Positions 28,554 through 38,119 of a stretch of 64,000 bases of DNA are shown here, piece by piece. Location: contig NC_019689.1 in assembly GCF_000317025.1 (NCBI RefSeq), positions 3,364,024 through 3,428,023 on the forward strand, read 5' to 3'. Within the stretch, counting starts at the first letter, position 1. Every line of letters begins with the position of its first letter. Position numbers and translations under genes: made by a program. The DNA comes from Pleurocapsa sp. PCC 7327 (GTDB lineage Bacteria; Cyanobacteriota; Cyanobacteriia; Cyanobacteriales; Microcystaceae). The notes under the pieces are model-generated. The model did no database searches. It was not told the origin of the DNA and saw only the letters and a list, made by a program, of their open reading frames with translations.

Positions 28554-29762
28554 ATGCCACTTGCTACAACGGATAGTCTCTCCGCAACGCAATGGCTCCC
28601 CACGAGCGACTGGCAAATCCGAAGGATCCCTGAAGTGAGTCAATCCGCTCGCAAAGATAAGATTCTCGTTGTCGATGACTCTCCAGAAAATTTATTGCTG
28701 GTGGAGAGTATTTTGCAACAAGAGGGGTATGAAATCTTCCCAGCCAAAGATGGATGGACTGCCCTCGCTCTGGTCAAACAATTTGTCCCTCACCTCATCT
28801 TGCTAGACGTAATGATGCCCGGCATGGATGGCTTTGAAGTGACCAGGCGCATTCGAGAAGATCCCAGCCTGCCCTACATTCCTATTTTGCCGATCGCGGT
28901 TCACGACCGACCGAGTGCAGTGAAAGGGTTAGACATGGGGGCAGACGATTTCATTCGCAAACCCGTCGATGTAGACGAACTGCTAGCGCGAGTGCGATCG
29001 CTGCTGCGGCTCAAACATAGCCTCGATCGGCAAGAACAGATGGTAAAGGTACGCGAGGACTACATGTCTCGCCTAGCCCACGATCTGCGTGCGCCTTTAT
29101 TCGCTGCCGAGCGCGTGCTAGGCTTATTGCAGCAGGGAGCTTTCGGAGACCTATCGCCTTCTGTTCTAGAAGCGATCGCCATATTAGCTCGTAGCAACCG
29201 TAATTTACTGGAGATGGTCAACACGTTACTGGAAGTTTATCGCTATGAATTTGCTCAAAAAGCGTTGGACTTTGTTCGAGTCGATCTGGGAACCTTAGCC
29301 GAAGAAGTGGTTCGAGAGTTGACCCCCCTAGCCAATGAAAAGGGACTCTCCCTAACCTTAGAGTTGGACGGCAAAGACCGCTCGCTCTCCAACTTTCAAG
29401 TTCTAGGCGATCGCCTGGAACTGCGCCGATTGTTGACCAACTTAATTGACAACAGCATCAAATTTACCGATTGCGGCTCGGTTCGAGTGCGCCTGTACCA
29501 GTCGCCAAAGCGATCGAATTCAGACGAGGTAGCTAAGGCTTGGGCGCTCGTGACCGTCGAGGATACCGGACCCGGCATCTCCGCTCAAGAGCAGCAGTTC
29601 CTCTTCGATCGCTATCGCGTCGGCAAGCACAGACGATCTGGAAGCGGTCTGGGACTTCATTTATCCCGCCAGATCGTGGAAACCCACCAGGGAACGATCG
29701 AAGTCAGTTCCGAACCGGGACGGGGTAGTATCTTTATCGTTGGCCTACCTGCAATAACTTAG
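28554..29762 (+). CDS. Hybrid receiver-histidine kinase
   Basis: 402 residues. N-terminal receiver: ILVVDDSPENL, phospho-acceptor Asp85 in LILLDVMMPGMDG, Lys in FIRKPVD; the usual Thr/Ser is Ala (PIAVHD). HisKA with phospho-His176 in SRLAHDLRAPL, then HATPase_c: NLIDNSIKFT (N box), DTGPGIS, SGSGLGLHLSRQI. No transmembrane segment. Because the receiver precedes the kinase, output may be controlled by another kinase. No partner regulator adjacent. Confidence 0.9.
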   Translation: MPLATTDSLSATQWLPTSDWQIRRIPEVSQSARKDKILVVDDSPENLLLVESILQQEGYEIFPAKDGWTALALVKQFVPHLILLDVMMPGMDGFEVTRRIREDPSLPYIPILPIAVHDRPSAVKGLDMGADDFIRKPVDVDELLARVRSLLRLKHSLDRQEQMVKVREDYMSRLAHDLRAPLFAAERVLGLLQQGAFGDLSPSVLEAIAILARSNRNLLEMVNTLLEVYRYEFAQKALDFVRVDLGTLAEEVVRELTPLANEKGLSLTLELDGKDRSLSNFQVLGDRLELRRLLTNLIDNSIKFTDCGSVRVRLYQSPKRSNSDEVAKAWALVTVEDTGPGISAQEQQFLFDRYRVGKHRRSGSGLGLHLSRQIVETHQGTIEVSSEPGRGSIFIVGLPAIT

Positions 29763-29912
29763 ACCAAGCATTCCTCGGCGATCGCGACGCGAACAATTCC
29801 TATAAGTTATTATTTCGTCAGAAGATAGCCGTTTCGGGAACGATTTTTAATTAGCTTGTAGATCTTTACCAATAGCTCCGTATCAGTCGTTCAACTAAAA
29901 CAAAATACAGCA

Positions 29913-30695
29913 ATGACCAATAGCTCAACCAAAAACGATCCAAAAATTTATAGCTTGCTCAGTATTGGTCAACGAGGAGTAGGTAAGACAGTTTTTCTGA
30001 TCGGTAGCTGTACGGAACTCTACACCAACCAATATCAAGAGAACGGTCAGCAAATATGGTTCGATTGTGAAGAGCCAGAAATTCAGCAAACTTTTGAAAG
30101 CATTCTCCGCCAGACGACTCAAACGGGTCAATATCCGTCAGCAACGATGAAAATTACCAACTTTGACTTCTCTCTTAAGCTGCGTTCCCTATGGGGAAAT
30201 AAAACCCTATGCCAATTTCGCTGGTGGGATCCTCCTGGAGAATCCTGTCAAATTTATAACCCAGCCTTTTTGATGATGGTTTTAAACTCGGACGGTTACT
30301 GCGCCTTTATCGACGCCTATACCTTCGTCGAGCGAGCCAATGACCCCAAGGCATTAGCCCAGAGTTTCGAGCTAGTGAAGTCGATCGCCGAGGTGCTCCA
30401 TAGCAATAATTTAGAGCATCCCCTAGCTATTGTTTTCACCAAATGCGATCGGCTTCGGCTCGATTCGCAAGACGGTCAGATCCTCGATCGAGGGATTCAG
30501 CCACTGCAAGCCTTTTTAGAGAACCTTAAAATTAATTATCAAATCTTTTATTCCTCAATTCCAATCGTTGCAGGCGATGATGGATTTGACCTCAAAACCT
30601 CAGAAACGGCAAAGCCCATTCTTTGGCTAATCTCCAAACTGAGAAATACAGAAATTTTCAGTTTGAATGGCGACATCATAAATTCAGTAATCTAA
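29913..30695 (+). CDS. Small P-loop GTPase-like protein paired with a roadblock protein
   Basis: 260 residues. G1/Walker A GQRGVGKT (19-26), G3-like WDPPGE (105-110), and G4-like TKCD (176-179), so the nucleotide site looks complete and of the GTPase (TRAFAC-like) type rather than ATPase. No membrane segment, no tail. The next gene encodes a protein with a roadblock/LC7 domain, known from MglA/MglB to act as a GTPase partner. I cannot name the family; similarity to GTPases of proposed bacterial GTPase-centred conflict systems is a guess. Confidence 0.7.
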   Translation: MTNSSTKNDPKIYSLLSIGQRGVGKTVFLIGSCTELYTNQYQENGQQIWFDCEEPEIQQTFESILRQTTQTGQYPSATMKITNFDFSLKLRSLWGNKTLCQFRWWDPPGESCQIYNPAFLMMVLNSDGYCAFIDAYTFVERANDPKALAQSFELVKSIAEVLHSNNLEHPLAIVFTKCDRLRLDSQDGQILDRGIQPLQAFLENLKINYQIFYSSIPIVAGDDGFDLKTSETAKPILWLISKLRNTEIFSLNGDIINSVI

Positions 30696-30779
30696 TCTTC
30701 ATTCATAATTTTTTAGCTAGAACCAGACTATTCGGTTGTTAAAAAATCTTAAGCGCAACTCGTTAATCATCTTATAATC

Positions 30780-31916
30780 ATGCCTTTGCTCGTCGGTCAG
30801 ATCGTTTACACTAGCTTTCCTGGAATAGGATTTAAATCCCTTGTCAGTCAACAAATTCCTTTAGACATTCAGCAAACGTTTATTCAACAAGTAGTTTACA
30901 AGCACTGGGATACTTACAACCCGCCAAAAGCAGGCTATCAAGCGACTTATTTGTATCAATTCTCCACAGATAAGACTCTATTTGGCTGGCTGTATAATGA
31001 AGGAACGGACGAACTGGGAAGATCGAATATTCCCTATTGCATTGGCTATTACCTAGCAGGGCTTTTAAGTACCGTTCAACTAGAAAACATTTTGACATGC
31101 TTGGATATCGGTCCGGTAACGAGCGTCGATCGCCACAATCCGCCAGCGAGTTTAGAGAATATTATCATTCCCGATTTATGCAACTATCAACCCGCTCGCA
31201 GTGGAGTGGCAATTTCCTCAGACATTCGCAAGCAAACCCATAAAGACCTGTTGCAAAAAAAATTGCTCAATTTGTTCGTTAGTTGCGATGAAATGGAAAA
31301 AGCAGCCTCTCGCGATCGCGTCATTAATCGCGAGGCAAGTCTCCCCATAAAAGCCTTATCGCCAGCAAGTTCGGAACTGGACTTGGTCGATCGGCAGTCG
31401 ATGAACCCCTCCAACATTGAAAGAATCTTACAAGAGTTGATGGCAAAACCCATTGGCATTCAGGGAGTTGCCTTGGTTTCTGCCGAAGGACAGCCCATCA
31501 TCCCGACCATTGGCATGGATAAAAATAGCTCCCTAATTATGGCTGGCAGCATGCTTTATTTAGCCAAAAGCACCCAGGACGAATTTCATTGGCAGGGAAT
31601 TGAGACGATTGCCGTTCGCGCCCAAGAAGGTCATGTTATTCTCGCTTACTGCCATCCCGACGTTTTTCTACTCGTTAAGGCGGGTAAAGCATTGAGCGGT
31701 CTTTTAGATGGCGAAATCAACCGCACGGTAGAAAAACTCAGAGTCGCCCTGCAACCCCTTCAAGATTCCCCAGTTCGAGCGCAACCCGAAGCGCTGCCGC
31801 AATTGCCGTCAGAAGTCTTGCCGAAAATCGACGAGGTTTTATACGAATTCAATGCTGAAGCCTCGCCAGCCAATGACGACGAAATTAGATACAGAGGTCG
31901 TCGGACGAACCTATGA
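30780..31916 (+). CDS. Roadblock/LC7-domain protein, likely partner of the upstream GTPase
   Basis: 378 residues in two parts. The first ~170 residues (LVGQIVYTSFPGIGFKSLVS near the start, then FGWLYNEGTDELGRSNIP) resemble the N-terminal domain of GTPase-associated proteins; this is a weak match by eye. Residues ~210-325 show a roadblock/LC7 fold: SNIERILQELMAKPIGIQGVA, SAEGQPI, and a helix-strand pattern ending INRTVEKLRVAL. The tail is Pro/Glu-rich. Gap from the GTPase gene is 84 bp, same strand. Roadblock proteins act as GAPs or scaffolds for small GTPases. Probably cytoplasmic. Confidence 0.65.
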   Translation: MPLLVGQIVYTSFPGIGFKSLVSQQIPLDIQQTFIQQVVYKHWDTYNPPKAGYQATYLYQFSTDKTLFGWLYNEGTDELGRSNIPYCIGYYLAGLLSTVQLENILTCLDIGPVTSVDRHNPPASLENIIIPDLCNYQPARSGVAISSDIRKQTHKDLLQKKLLNLFVSCDEMEKAASRDRVINREASLPIKALSPASSELDLVDRQSMNPSNIERILQELMAKPIGIQGVALVSAEGQPIIPTIGMDKNSSLIMAGSMLYLAKSTQDEFHWQGIETIAVRAQEGHVILAYCHPDVFLLVKAGKALSGLLDGEINRTVEKLRVALQPLQDSPVRAQPEALPQLPSEVLPKIDEVLYEFNAEASPANDDEIRYRGRRTNL

Positions 31917-31921
31917 GTCAA

Positions 31922-33439
31922 TTAAGAACCAGGCGGTGGCGGCATGCGTCGAGTTAACAAAGTACGCAGCGATCTAGGCGGTAAATCCTGCTTGACCAAG
32001 AAATCGTTATAAGCGTGGAGTCCGTGTTCGCTAATATCCAATCCCTTCAGTTCCGCGTCAAAGGAAACTCTCATCCCAACTGCCCATTTGATCGACGACC
32101 AAGCAAGCCAGCTCAAAATCGTCGTCAAAAGACTGATAGAGGCGATTCCCAGCAGTTGCACAAACAGTTGTCTCAGACCGGCAAGACCGCCTCCGATTAA
32201 CAATCCCCTCGCTGGTCCCTCTTCATAGAGAACGAAATTGGGATTGAGGTTAACGTCGGATCCGAGGGCAAACAGGGCAACGGCGAGCGTTCCCCAGATC
32301 CCTCCTACTAAATGCACCGCAATCGCTCCTACGGGATCGTCGATTTGCAATTTGTCGAAAAAGTCTACGGCAAAAACCACCACCACGCCGGCAACGAGAC
32401 CGATGACTCCCGCCCAGCCGATAGTGACAAAGCGACAAGAGGCAGTAATTCCAACTAAGCCCGACAAAACCCCATTAATCGTCACCGACAAATCGGGCTT
32501 GCCGAAATACCACCAAGAGGTTACAGTAGCAGCAATTCCTCCCGTCGCAGCCGCCATATTGGTGGTTAAGAGAACGTGGGTAATGACATGAGGTTCGACT
32601 GCTAGGGTGGAACCTGCATTGAAGCCAAACCAACCCAGCCAGAGAATCAAGCCGCCTAGCGTCGCCGTTGTGAGGTTATGACCGGGCAAGGCTAGGGAGT
32701 TTCCATTTTGGTATTTGCCGATTCGCGGCCCGAGCAAAACTACCCCGACTAAAGCCGCCCAACCCCCTACGGAATGAACGACTGTAGACCCTGCAAAATC
32801 CCAAAATCCGAGTCGATGCAACCAACCGTTGCCCCAAATCCAGTGTCCGGCGATGGGATAGCCAATGCCAGCTAAAAAAAGACTGAAGACAAAAAACGCC
32901 AAAAATTTGATCCGTTCGGCAACCGCACCAGATACGATAGTTGTTGCTATTCCAGCAAACCCCAAATGAAAGAAAAATTTGGCTTGCAGCGGTATTCCCG
33001 CCCAAGCCAAAGAACTGTATACGCCTTGATAGGAAATTTCTGTCCTAGGGCTATTATCAGAACCGCTTAAAAAAAATCCGCTCGTGCCAATAATCGGATT
33101 GCCATCGCCGAACATCACGCCAAAGCCAACTGCCCAGAATGCAACGGTAGACAAAGCAAAAACGATAAAATTTTTCGCCAAGAGGTTCACCGCATTCTTT
33201 TGACGGCAAAACCCGGATTCGAGCATAGCAAAGCCAGCATTCATAAAAAAGACTAGACACCCTGTAAAGATCGCCCAGATCGTGTCTAGTCCGACTTTCC
33301 ACTCTCGCAGACTTGCTTCTAGGTTTGCGGAATCTAGCGATTGAGCGGCAGCACTTGCTATGCCCATCAACCAGAATAAGGTTGCTAACAACAAGCAAGC
33401 TTGCCAACTTAGAAGTAATCGATTGTTTGAGGGCTTCAA
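31922..33439 (-). CDS. amt: Ammonium transporter
   Basis: 505-residue Amt/MEP/Rh channel. N-terminal signal peptide (LLLSWQACLLLATLFWLMGIASAAAQS), then eleven predicted helices. Typical motifs: NAGFAMLESGFCRQKNAVN, FDFAGST-type DFAGSTVVHSVGG with conserved His, GGLILWLGWFGFNAGS, and the second His in IAVHLVGG. The start is a TTG at 33439; the next Met would remove the signal, so I keep the TTG. The C-terminal ~55 residues form a cytoplasmic tail. It lies back to back with the HetC region; no NtcA box (GTAN8TAC) was found upstream. Confidence 0.93.
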   Translation of the reverse strand: MKPSNNRLLLSWQACLLLATLFWLMGIASAAAQSLDSANLEASLREWKVGLDTIWAIFTGCLVFFMNAGFAMLESGFCRQKNAVNLLAKNFIVFALSTVAFWAVGFGVMFGDGNPIIGTSGFFLSGSDNSPRTEISYQGVYSSLAWAGIPLQAKFFFHLGFAGIATTIVSGAVAERIKFLAFFVFSLFLAGIGYPIAGHWIWGNGWLHRLGFWDFAGSTVVHSVGGWAALVGVVLLGPRIGKYQNGNSLALPGHNLTTATLGGLILWLGWFGFNAGSTLAVEPHVITHVLLTTNMAAATGGIAATVTSWWYFGKPDLSVTINGVLSGLVGITASCRFVTIGWAGVIGLVAGVVVVFAVDFFDKLQIDDPVGAIAVHLVGGIWGTLAVALFALGSDVNLNPNFVLYEEGPARGLLIGGGLAGLRQLFVQLLGIASISLLTTILSWLAWSSIKWAVGMRVSFDAELKGLDISEHGLHAYNDFLVKQDLPPRSLRTLLTRRMPPPPGS

Positions 33440-34082
33440 TTCGTCAACCCGTCTTGCTTTCGTCTAAATACGCGGAATTTTATCAGTTTGCATCCGGAAA
33501 TCTAGCCAGTGCTACTGTAGTAGGAACTATAACTCATCTTAAGGCGCTTGACCTTGTTTGGGTTGAAAATTTCAAACTTCGGTTGTAAAAGCTGAGTTGA
33601 ACGGAGAAACTAAAACGCGCTGATACAGGACGTTGGTTCATGAGTAAATTTAACAGTTTTTTTAAGCTAGTTTTAATCCTGTTTAAAGATTCGGTAAAGA
33701 GAGCCGCAAATTCCCTACCGTCTCTTGACAGTTCCGCTGCAAATTCATTAATACTATGTCTAAATAGACTTTTTTGAAAAAATGTCAAGATTCAAATTAG
33801 AGGTGATTGATTTCAATTAATCGCTCGCTTGGGAGAAAAGTGTAAAAAAAATAATTTGTTGCATAAAGAGTTAGACATTACTTTAAGTAAATACCAGAAT
33901 GGCAAAATTTTAGGTTTGGTGGATGGTGGCTCGCATTTTGCCTTCCTTTGTTTTTTTTGATGACTGCCCAAGGGATAGGGCAAGGCTTAACTCGAAAGAA
34001 TAGACAGCCAGGAGTTACTGATAGCAAGCAACCTACCCTTTTATCAACGGTTTACCAACTGTGACGAAGAGACTTGACAATA
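33440..34082 (+). other. Intergenic region between amt and the IS5-like element
   Basis: 643 bp, AT-rich. No convincing gene; a leftward 84-codon frame lacks recognisable features. Probably the original upstream region of the HetC-like gene, now separated from it by the insertion. No NtcA-type GTAN8TAC motif seen on reading. Confidence 0.5.
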
Positions 34083-35003
34083 GACCTCCTGCAAAAGTGT
34101 TACGCGATCGCATAATTGGAGTGGGAAAGAAGTTCATAATTATAAATGCCAGCAATCAAATTAAATCTCAACCCAAACCGTCTTCTTCGGTTGCGATATC
34201 GACTTGAAAGAATTCTGAATATTTTTAGACTGCGATGAATATTTTCAATTACAATCCTTTCACTTGCTAACTTACGATTAAACTTCTTTTGCTCTAGACT
34301 TAACTGTTGATTGCGCTTTTTTTTGTTGGGAATTCTACTGTTGGGATGAAGTTTCTGAATTCCTTGATATCCTTTATCAGCCAAACATTCTATCTGTTGT
34401 TCGATTCCTATTTTACTATTTTTCCAAATCTTAAAATCATGACTTTTTCCCTTCTCATGAGCAATACAAAGAATTTGTCTCGTTTTTGCGTCAGCTAAAA
34501 CTTGCGATTTTATCGTGTGACACTTTTGCCGACCACTGTAGTAAGCTTTTTGTTTTTTTTCGGTCTTTCTATTTCATGTTCTGCTACATCTACTACGACA
34601 ATTTCAATTTCTGTATTTTGGGGTTGAACAGCTTTTTTCCCAGGCAGATTGAAAAGTCCCGATTTCATTAAAATATCTTCTACTTTTCTGGTGATTCGTA
34701 AAGCCGTTGTCTCGTTTATTCCCCAGCTAGTTCCGATATGAAAATAGGTGCGATACTCTCGCCAATATTCAAGAGTCATTAAGATTTGGTCTTCTGCGCT
34801 TAATTTATTTGGTCGTCCTGTTTTTTTTTGTAAGACTTTTTCGGCTTCTAGAACTTTTACCATCTCTTTAAACGTCTCTGGATATACTCCACAAAGCCGT
34901 TTAAACTCTGTCGGTTTTAAATTTTTTACTTGAGAGTAAGTCATAACTCGAATTGTAATTTGGTTTTATTTTACCTAACTTACTCTGACTTTTGCTGGAG
35001 GTC
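34083..35003. mobile_element. IS5-family element (IS427-like) with TA target duplication
   Basis: 921-bp insertion sequence. Terminal inverted repeats, read inward from each end including the flanking TA: TAGACCTCCTGCAAAAGT (34081-34098) and its complement of TAGACCTCCAGCAAAAGT (34988-35005), 17 of 18 identical. The direct repeat TA at both junctions fits the 2-bp duplication of the IS427 group. Carries one transposase gene read leftward through a -1 frameshift. The right end touches the HetC-like start codon. Confidence 0.85.
34100..34944 (-). CDS. IS5-family DDE transposase, expressed by -1 frameshift
   Basis: Two overlapping frames. The first (34944-34510) holds the N-terminal helix-turn-helix part and the first catalytic Asp in VVVDVAEHEIERP. 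The second, in the -1 frame, reads from 34552 to 34100 with the second Asp in LADKGYQG and the Glu in ERIVIENIHRSLK. At the junction a slippery A-AAA-AAC heptamer (34558-34552) allows a single -1 slip, giving a continuous 281-residue DDE transposase. The 144-residue product of the unshifted frame could act as a regulator. All catalytic residues intact. Confidence 0.85.
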
Positions 35004-35008
35004 TAATG

Positions 35009-38000
35009 ATGAAACCGCATTCGGAAATACAAGAGCCAAAGCCATCGCTTGATAGTACTGCGGCGATTCTGCCGCTACTTCTACAGCAAGTAAAAGGTCA
35101 CAGCCATACCGCTACGTCAATTCCCGAGTTGAGTAAAAACTTTGAGATGCGTGACTTTCAGCTAGGAGATAATGTTGAGAATATCGCAGGCAATGAGAAA
35201 AATACTGCTCCTAACGAACAAAAGATTAAAGATTTATATTTAATTTGTCAAGGACGAGTGAGGTTGCTGAGTTTCGATCCTCACAAAAAACGAGAAGTCC
35301 CGACTCAGTTGTTAGCAGAAGGAGAAACCTTTGGAACTGACTCTCTTTTTAGCGAGGTGGTTTTTCCCTACCGAGCGATCGCGGCGACGAATTCCCTGCG
35401 AGTAGCCAAAATTGCAGCTGACAAACTTTTGCCTTGGCTGGAACAATTGCCCGAACTGAAAGAAAATTGGTCGGGCGAGGCAAAAAAACGGCAAGCTCTC
35501 ATCTTCTTCAGAACCCTAACCGAATGGCGATCGCTCTCCAGCCACCGACTACAACACATTTTTTCCTACTTGACCCAAAAAAAGATTGCCGCTGGAGAAT
35601 CCCTCGCTAAAGTCGCTCCCGCACAGGCAGGTCGTTTTTGGCTGCTCGGCGGTCGGGTTGAGAATCCGACGCTGGAGGTCGGCAGTTCCTGGGGACATCC
35701 AGACCATACACCGGACGGTGCGTTTGCTAGAACGGATTTGTTAGCCTATCATCTCCCTCTCGAACATTGGGAAACGGTTCGCGCGATCGTTACCTCCAAA
35801 GACAAACCCGCAGGCGCAAAAGCTTTTGCTCCGGGAGCGATTACCGCCTCTAGTACGAATGACGGCAACGTCGCACCAGCGCCATCTACCAATGCAAGTG
35901 CTTCCCGTCTGAAGCCCCAGCCAAAACCGTCAAAAGTTGAATTCCCAAAACCATTGCAGCGTCGCTTTCGCGCCTGGAATCGCTATCCCCATAACGATCA
36001 ACAGAGCGCTGCCGACTGCGGGGCAACTTGCTTGAAAACGATTAGCCAATATTGGGGAAAACGCCTCAACCTCAATTTCCTGCGCGATTTAACGGGAGTC
36101 GGACGATCGGGAGCTTCGCTGAAAAACTTGGCTAAAGCCGCTGAGAGCCTCGGATACCACGCGCGACCCGTGCGAGCGAGTCTCAACAGCCTCGCCTCGC
36201 AAAAAAATCCTTGGATCGCCCACTGGCAAGGCGATCACTATATTGTCGTTTACCGCATCGGCGGCGATCGCGTCCTGGTTTCTGACCCTGCCAGAGGTAG
36301 GTTCTCTTTGAACCGCCAAGAGTTTCTCAGAGGCTGGACCGGATATGCCTTGCTGCTAGATCCGACCGAGCACCTGGAGCAGCTCAAAAACGAAAAACCC
36401 TCGCTGGGGAGATTTTTGGGATTATTAGTTCCCTATCGCTCGGTTGCCTTCCAAATTATTTTTGCATCTCTACTAATCCAGATCTTTGGCATTGTCACGC
36501 CCCTGTTTACCCAAATCATTCTCGACCAAGTGGTGGTCAACAAAACGCTGACGACGCTCCACGTTTTTTCGATCGGCGCGCTGCTGTTTGGGATCTGGGG
36601 AATCATTCTCTCCGGCATTCGGCAGTATTTGGTAAGCTATCTCTCCAACCGCCTCGATCTGAGCATGATCGGCGGCTTTATTCGTCATGCTCTGATGCTA
36701 CCCCTACGGTTTTTTGAAGACCGCCATGTGGGAGATATCATTACGCGGGTTCAGGAAAACCAGAAAATCCAACGCTTTCTCATCAGCCAAGTCGTCTTGG
36801 CGTGGTTGGATTTTCTGACGGGATTTCTCTATTTGGGGTTGATGTTGTACTACAACTGGCAATTGGCTTTGCTAGTGATAGGTCTCGTTCCCCCGATCGT
36901 TATTTTGACCTTAGTCGCTACTCCCCTGTTGCGCAAGGTTTCGCGGGAAGTCTTTAATAAATCTGCCGAACAGAACTCTTCTCTAGTGGAAACGATTACT
37001 GGAATCGGAACGGTCAAGACCACCGCTTCGGAACGGGAATTGCGCTGGCGCTGGGAAGAACATTTAACGGGTTTCTTGAATGCTCAATTTCGCGCTCAAA
37101 AACTGGGAATTAATTTACAAACGGCTGGCGGATTGATAAATTCCATCGGCAATACCGCTTTGCTGTGGTATGGAGCGATGTTGGTCATTCAAGACCAACT
37201 GACGATCGGTCAGTTTGTTGCCTTTAACATGCTCATCGGTAAAGTCCTCAGTCCCGTCCTCTCGCTGACCAATCTCTGGGACGAACTGCAAGAAGTGCTG
37301 ATCTCGGTAGAACGACTCAACGATGTCTTTTCTGCCGAACCCGAAGAAAGTTCGGAAAACCCCTTATTGCCCCTGCCGCCTATTAAAGGCGAAGTGCGCT
37401 TTGAAAATGTCACCTTCCGCTATAACGAAGACGACGATCGCAACATTCTGCAAAATATTACCTTCACGGTCAAGCCCGGACAGACGATCGCGATCGTTGG
37501 GCGCAGCGGTTCGGGCAAAAGTACCTTGGTTAAGCTACTGCAAGGCTTATATCACCCCAACAGCGGGCATATCTGGATCGACGGACACGATATCCGTCAC
37601 GTTTCTCTCCAATCGCTGCGATCGCAACTCGGTGTCGTTCCCCAAGAATGTTTTCTCTTCTCTGGAACGATTTTGGAAAATATTACTCTCTATCGACCGG
37701 AATATAGCTTGGAACAAGCGGTCGAAGTCGCTAAACTGGCAGAAGCTCATGCCTTTATTCAATCGATGCCCTTGGGATATAACACCAAAGTCGGAGAGCG
37801 TGGGGCAAATCTGTCTGGCGGACAGCGCCAACGAGTTGCGATCGCCCGCGCACTGCTTGGAGAACCGAGAATTCTTCTGTTGGACGAGGCGACCAGCGCT
37901 CTCGATACGGAGTCGGAGAGGCGCTTTCAACAAAATCTCGTTCGTCTGTGCCGCAATCGCACGACTTTTATTATCGCCCACCGTCTCTCGACCGTGCGTA

Positions 38001-38119
38001 ACGCCGATTGCATTTTGGTGCTCGATCGAGGCATTCTAGTCGAGCAAGGAAACCACGAAGAGTTGATGAAGCAGCAAGGGCTTTACTGTCACTTGGCACA
38101 ACAGCAACTCGATCTTTAA
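35009..38119 (+). CDS. hetC: HetC-like peptidase-containing ABC exporter
   Basis: 1036 residues (an ATG one codon earlier at 35006 is also possible). N-terminal ~310 residues: cyclic-nucleotide-binding-like domain (LICQGRVRLLSFD...LLAEGETFGTDSLF). C39 peptidase: Cys338, His411 and Asp427 (numbered from 35006), all present, in DCGATCL, DHYIVVY and SDPARG. Six-helix membrane domain (470-750). ATPase: Walker A GRSGSGKST (~832), LSGGQRQR (~936), LLLDEAT (~959). This order and length match HetC of Nostoc, an exporter required in heterocyst development, and HetP follows two genes on. The ribosome site GGAGG comes from the IS end. An alternative is a general bacteriocin/T1SS exporter. Confidence 0.82.
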   Translation: MKPHSEIQEPKPSLDSTAAILPLLLQQVKGHSHTATSIPELSKNFEMRDFQLGDNVENIAGNEKNTAPNEQKIKDLYLICQGRVRLLSFDPHKKREVPTQLLAEGETFGTDSLFSEVVFPYRAIAATNSLRVAKIAADKLLPWLEQLPELKENWSGEAKKRQALIFFRTLTEWRSLSSHRLQHIFSYLTQKKIAAGESLAKVAPAQAGRFWLLGGRVENPTLEVGSSWGHPDHTPDGAFARTDLLAYHLPLEHWETVRAIVTSKDKPAGAKAFAPGAITASSTNDGNVAPAPSTNASASRLKPQPKPSKVEFPKPLQRRFRAWNRYPHNDQQSAADCGATCLKTISQYWGKRLNLNFLRDLTGVGRSGASLKNLAKAAESLGYHARPVRASLNSLASQKNPWIAHWQGDHYIVVYRIGGDRVLVSDPARGRFSLNRQEFLRGWTGYALLLDPTEHLEQLKNEKPSLGRFLGLLVPYRSVAFQIIFASLLIQIFGIVTPLFTQIILDQVVVNKTLTTLHVFSIGALLFGIWGIILSGIRQYLVSYLSNRLDLSMIGGFIRHALMLPLRFFEDRHVGDIITRVQENQKIQRFLISQVVLAWLDFLTGFLYLGLMLYYNWQLALLVIGLVPPIVILTLVATPLLRKVSREVFNKSAEQNSSLVETITGIGTVKTTASERELRWRWEEHLTGFLNAQFRAQKLGINLQTAGGLINSIGNTALLWYGAMLVIQDQLTIGQFVAFNMLIGKVLSPVLSLTNLWDELQEVLISVERLNDVFSAEPEESSENPLLPLPPIKGEVRFENVTFRYNEDDDRNILQNITFTVKPGQTIAIVGRSGSGKSTLVKLLQGLYHPNSGHIWIDGHDIRHVSLQSLRSQLGVVPQECFLFSGTILENITLYRPEYSLEQAVEVAKLAEAHAFIQSMPLGYNTKVGERGANLSGGQRQRVAIARALLGEPRILLLDEATSALDTESERRFQQNLVRLCRNRTTFIIAHRLSTVRNADCILVLDRGILVEQGNHEELMKQQGLYCHLAQQQLDL

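Noticed and set aside
33534-33788. An 84-codon leftward frame upstream of amt
   Set aside because: Ser/Arg/Phe-rich, no domain, no ribosome site, and it lies in a probable promoter region.
33440-35008. NtcA-binding box (GTAN8TAC) ahead of amt or the hetC-like gene
   Set aside because: Read on both strands; no match with the right spacing was found.
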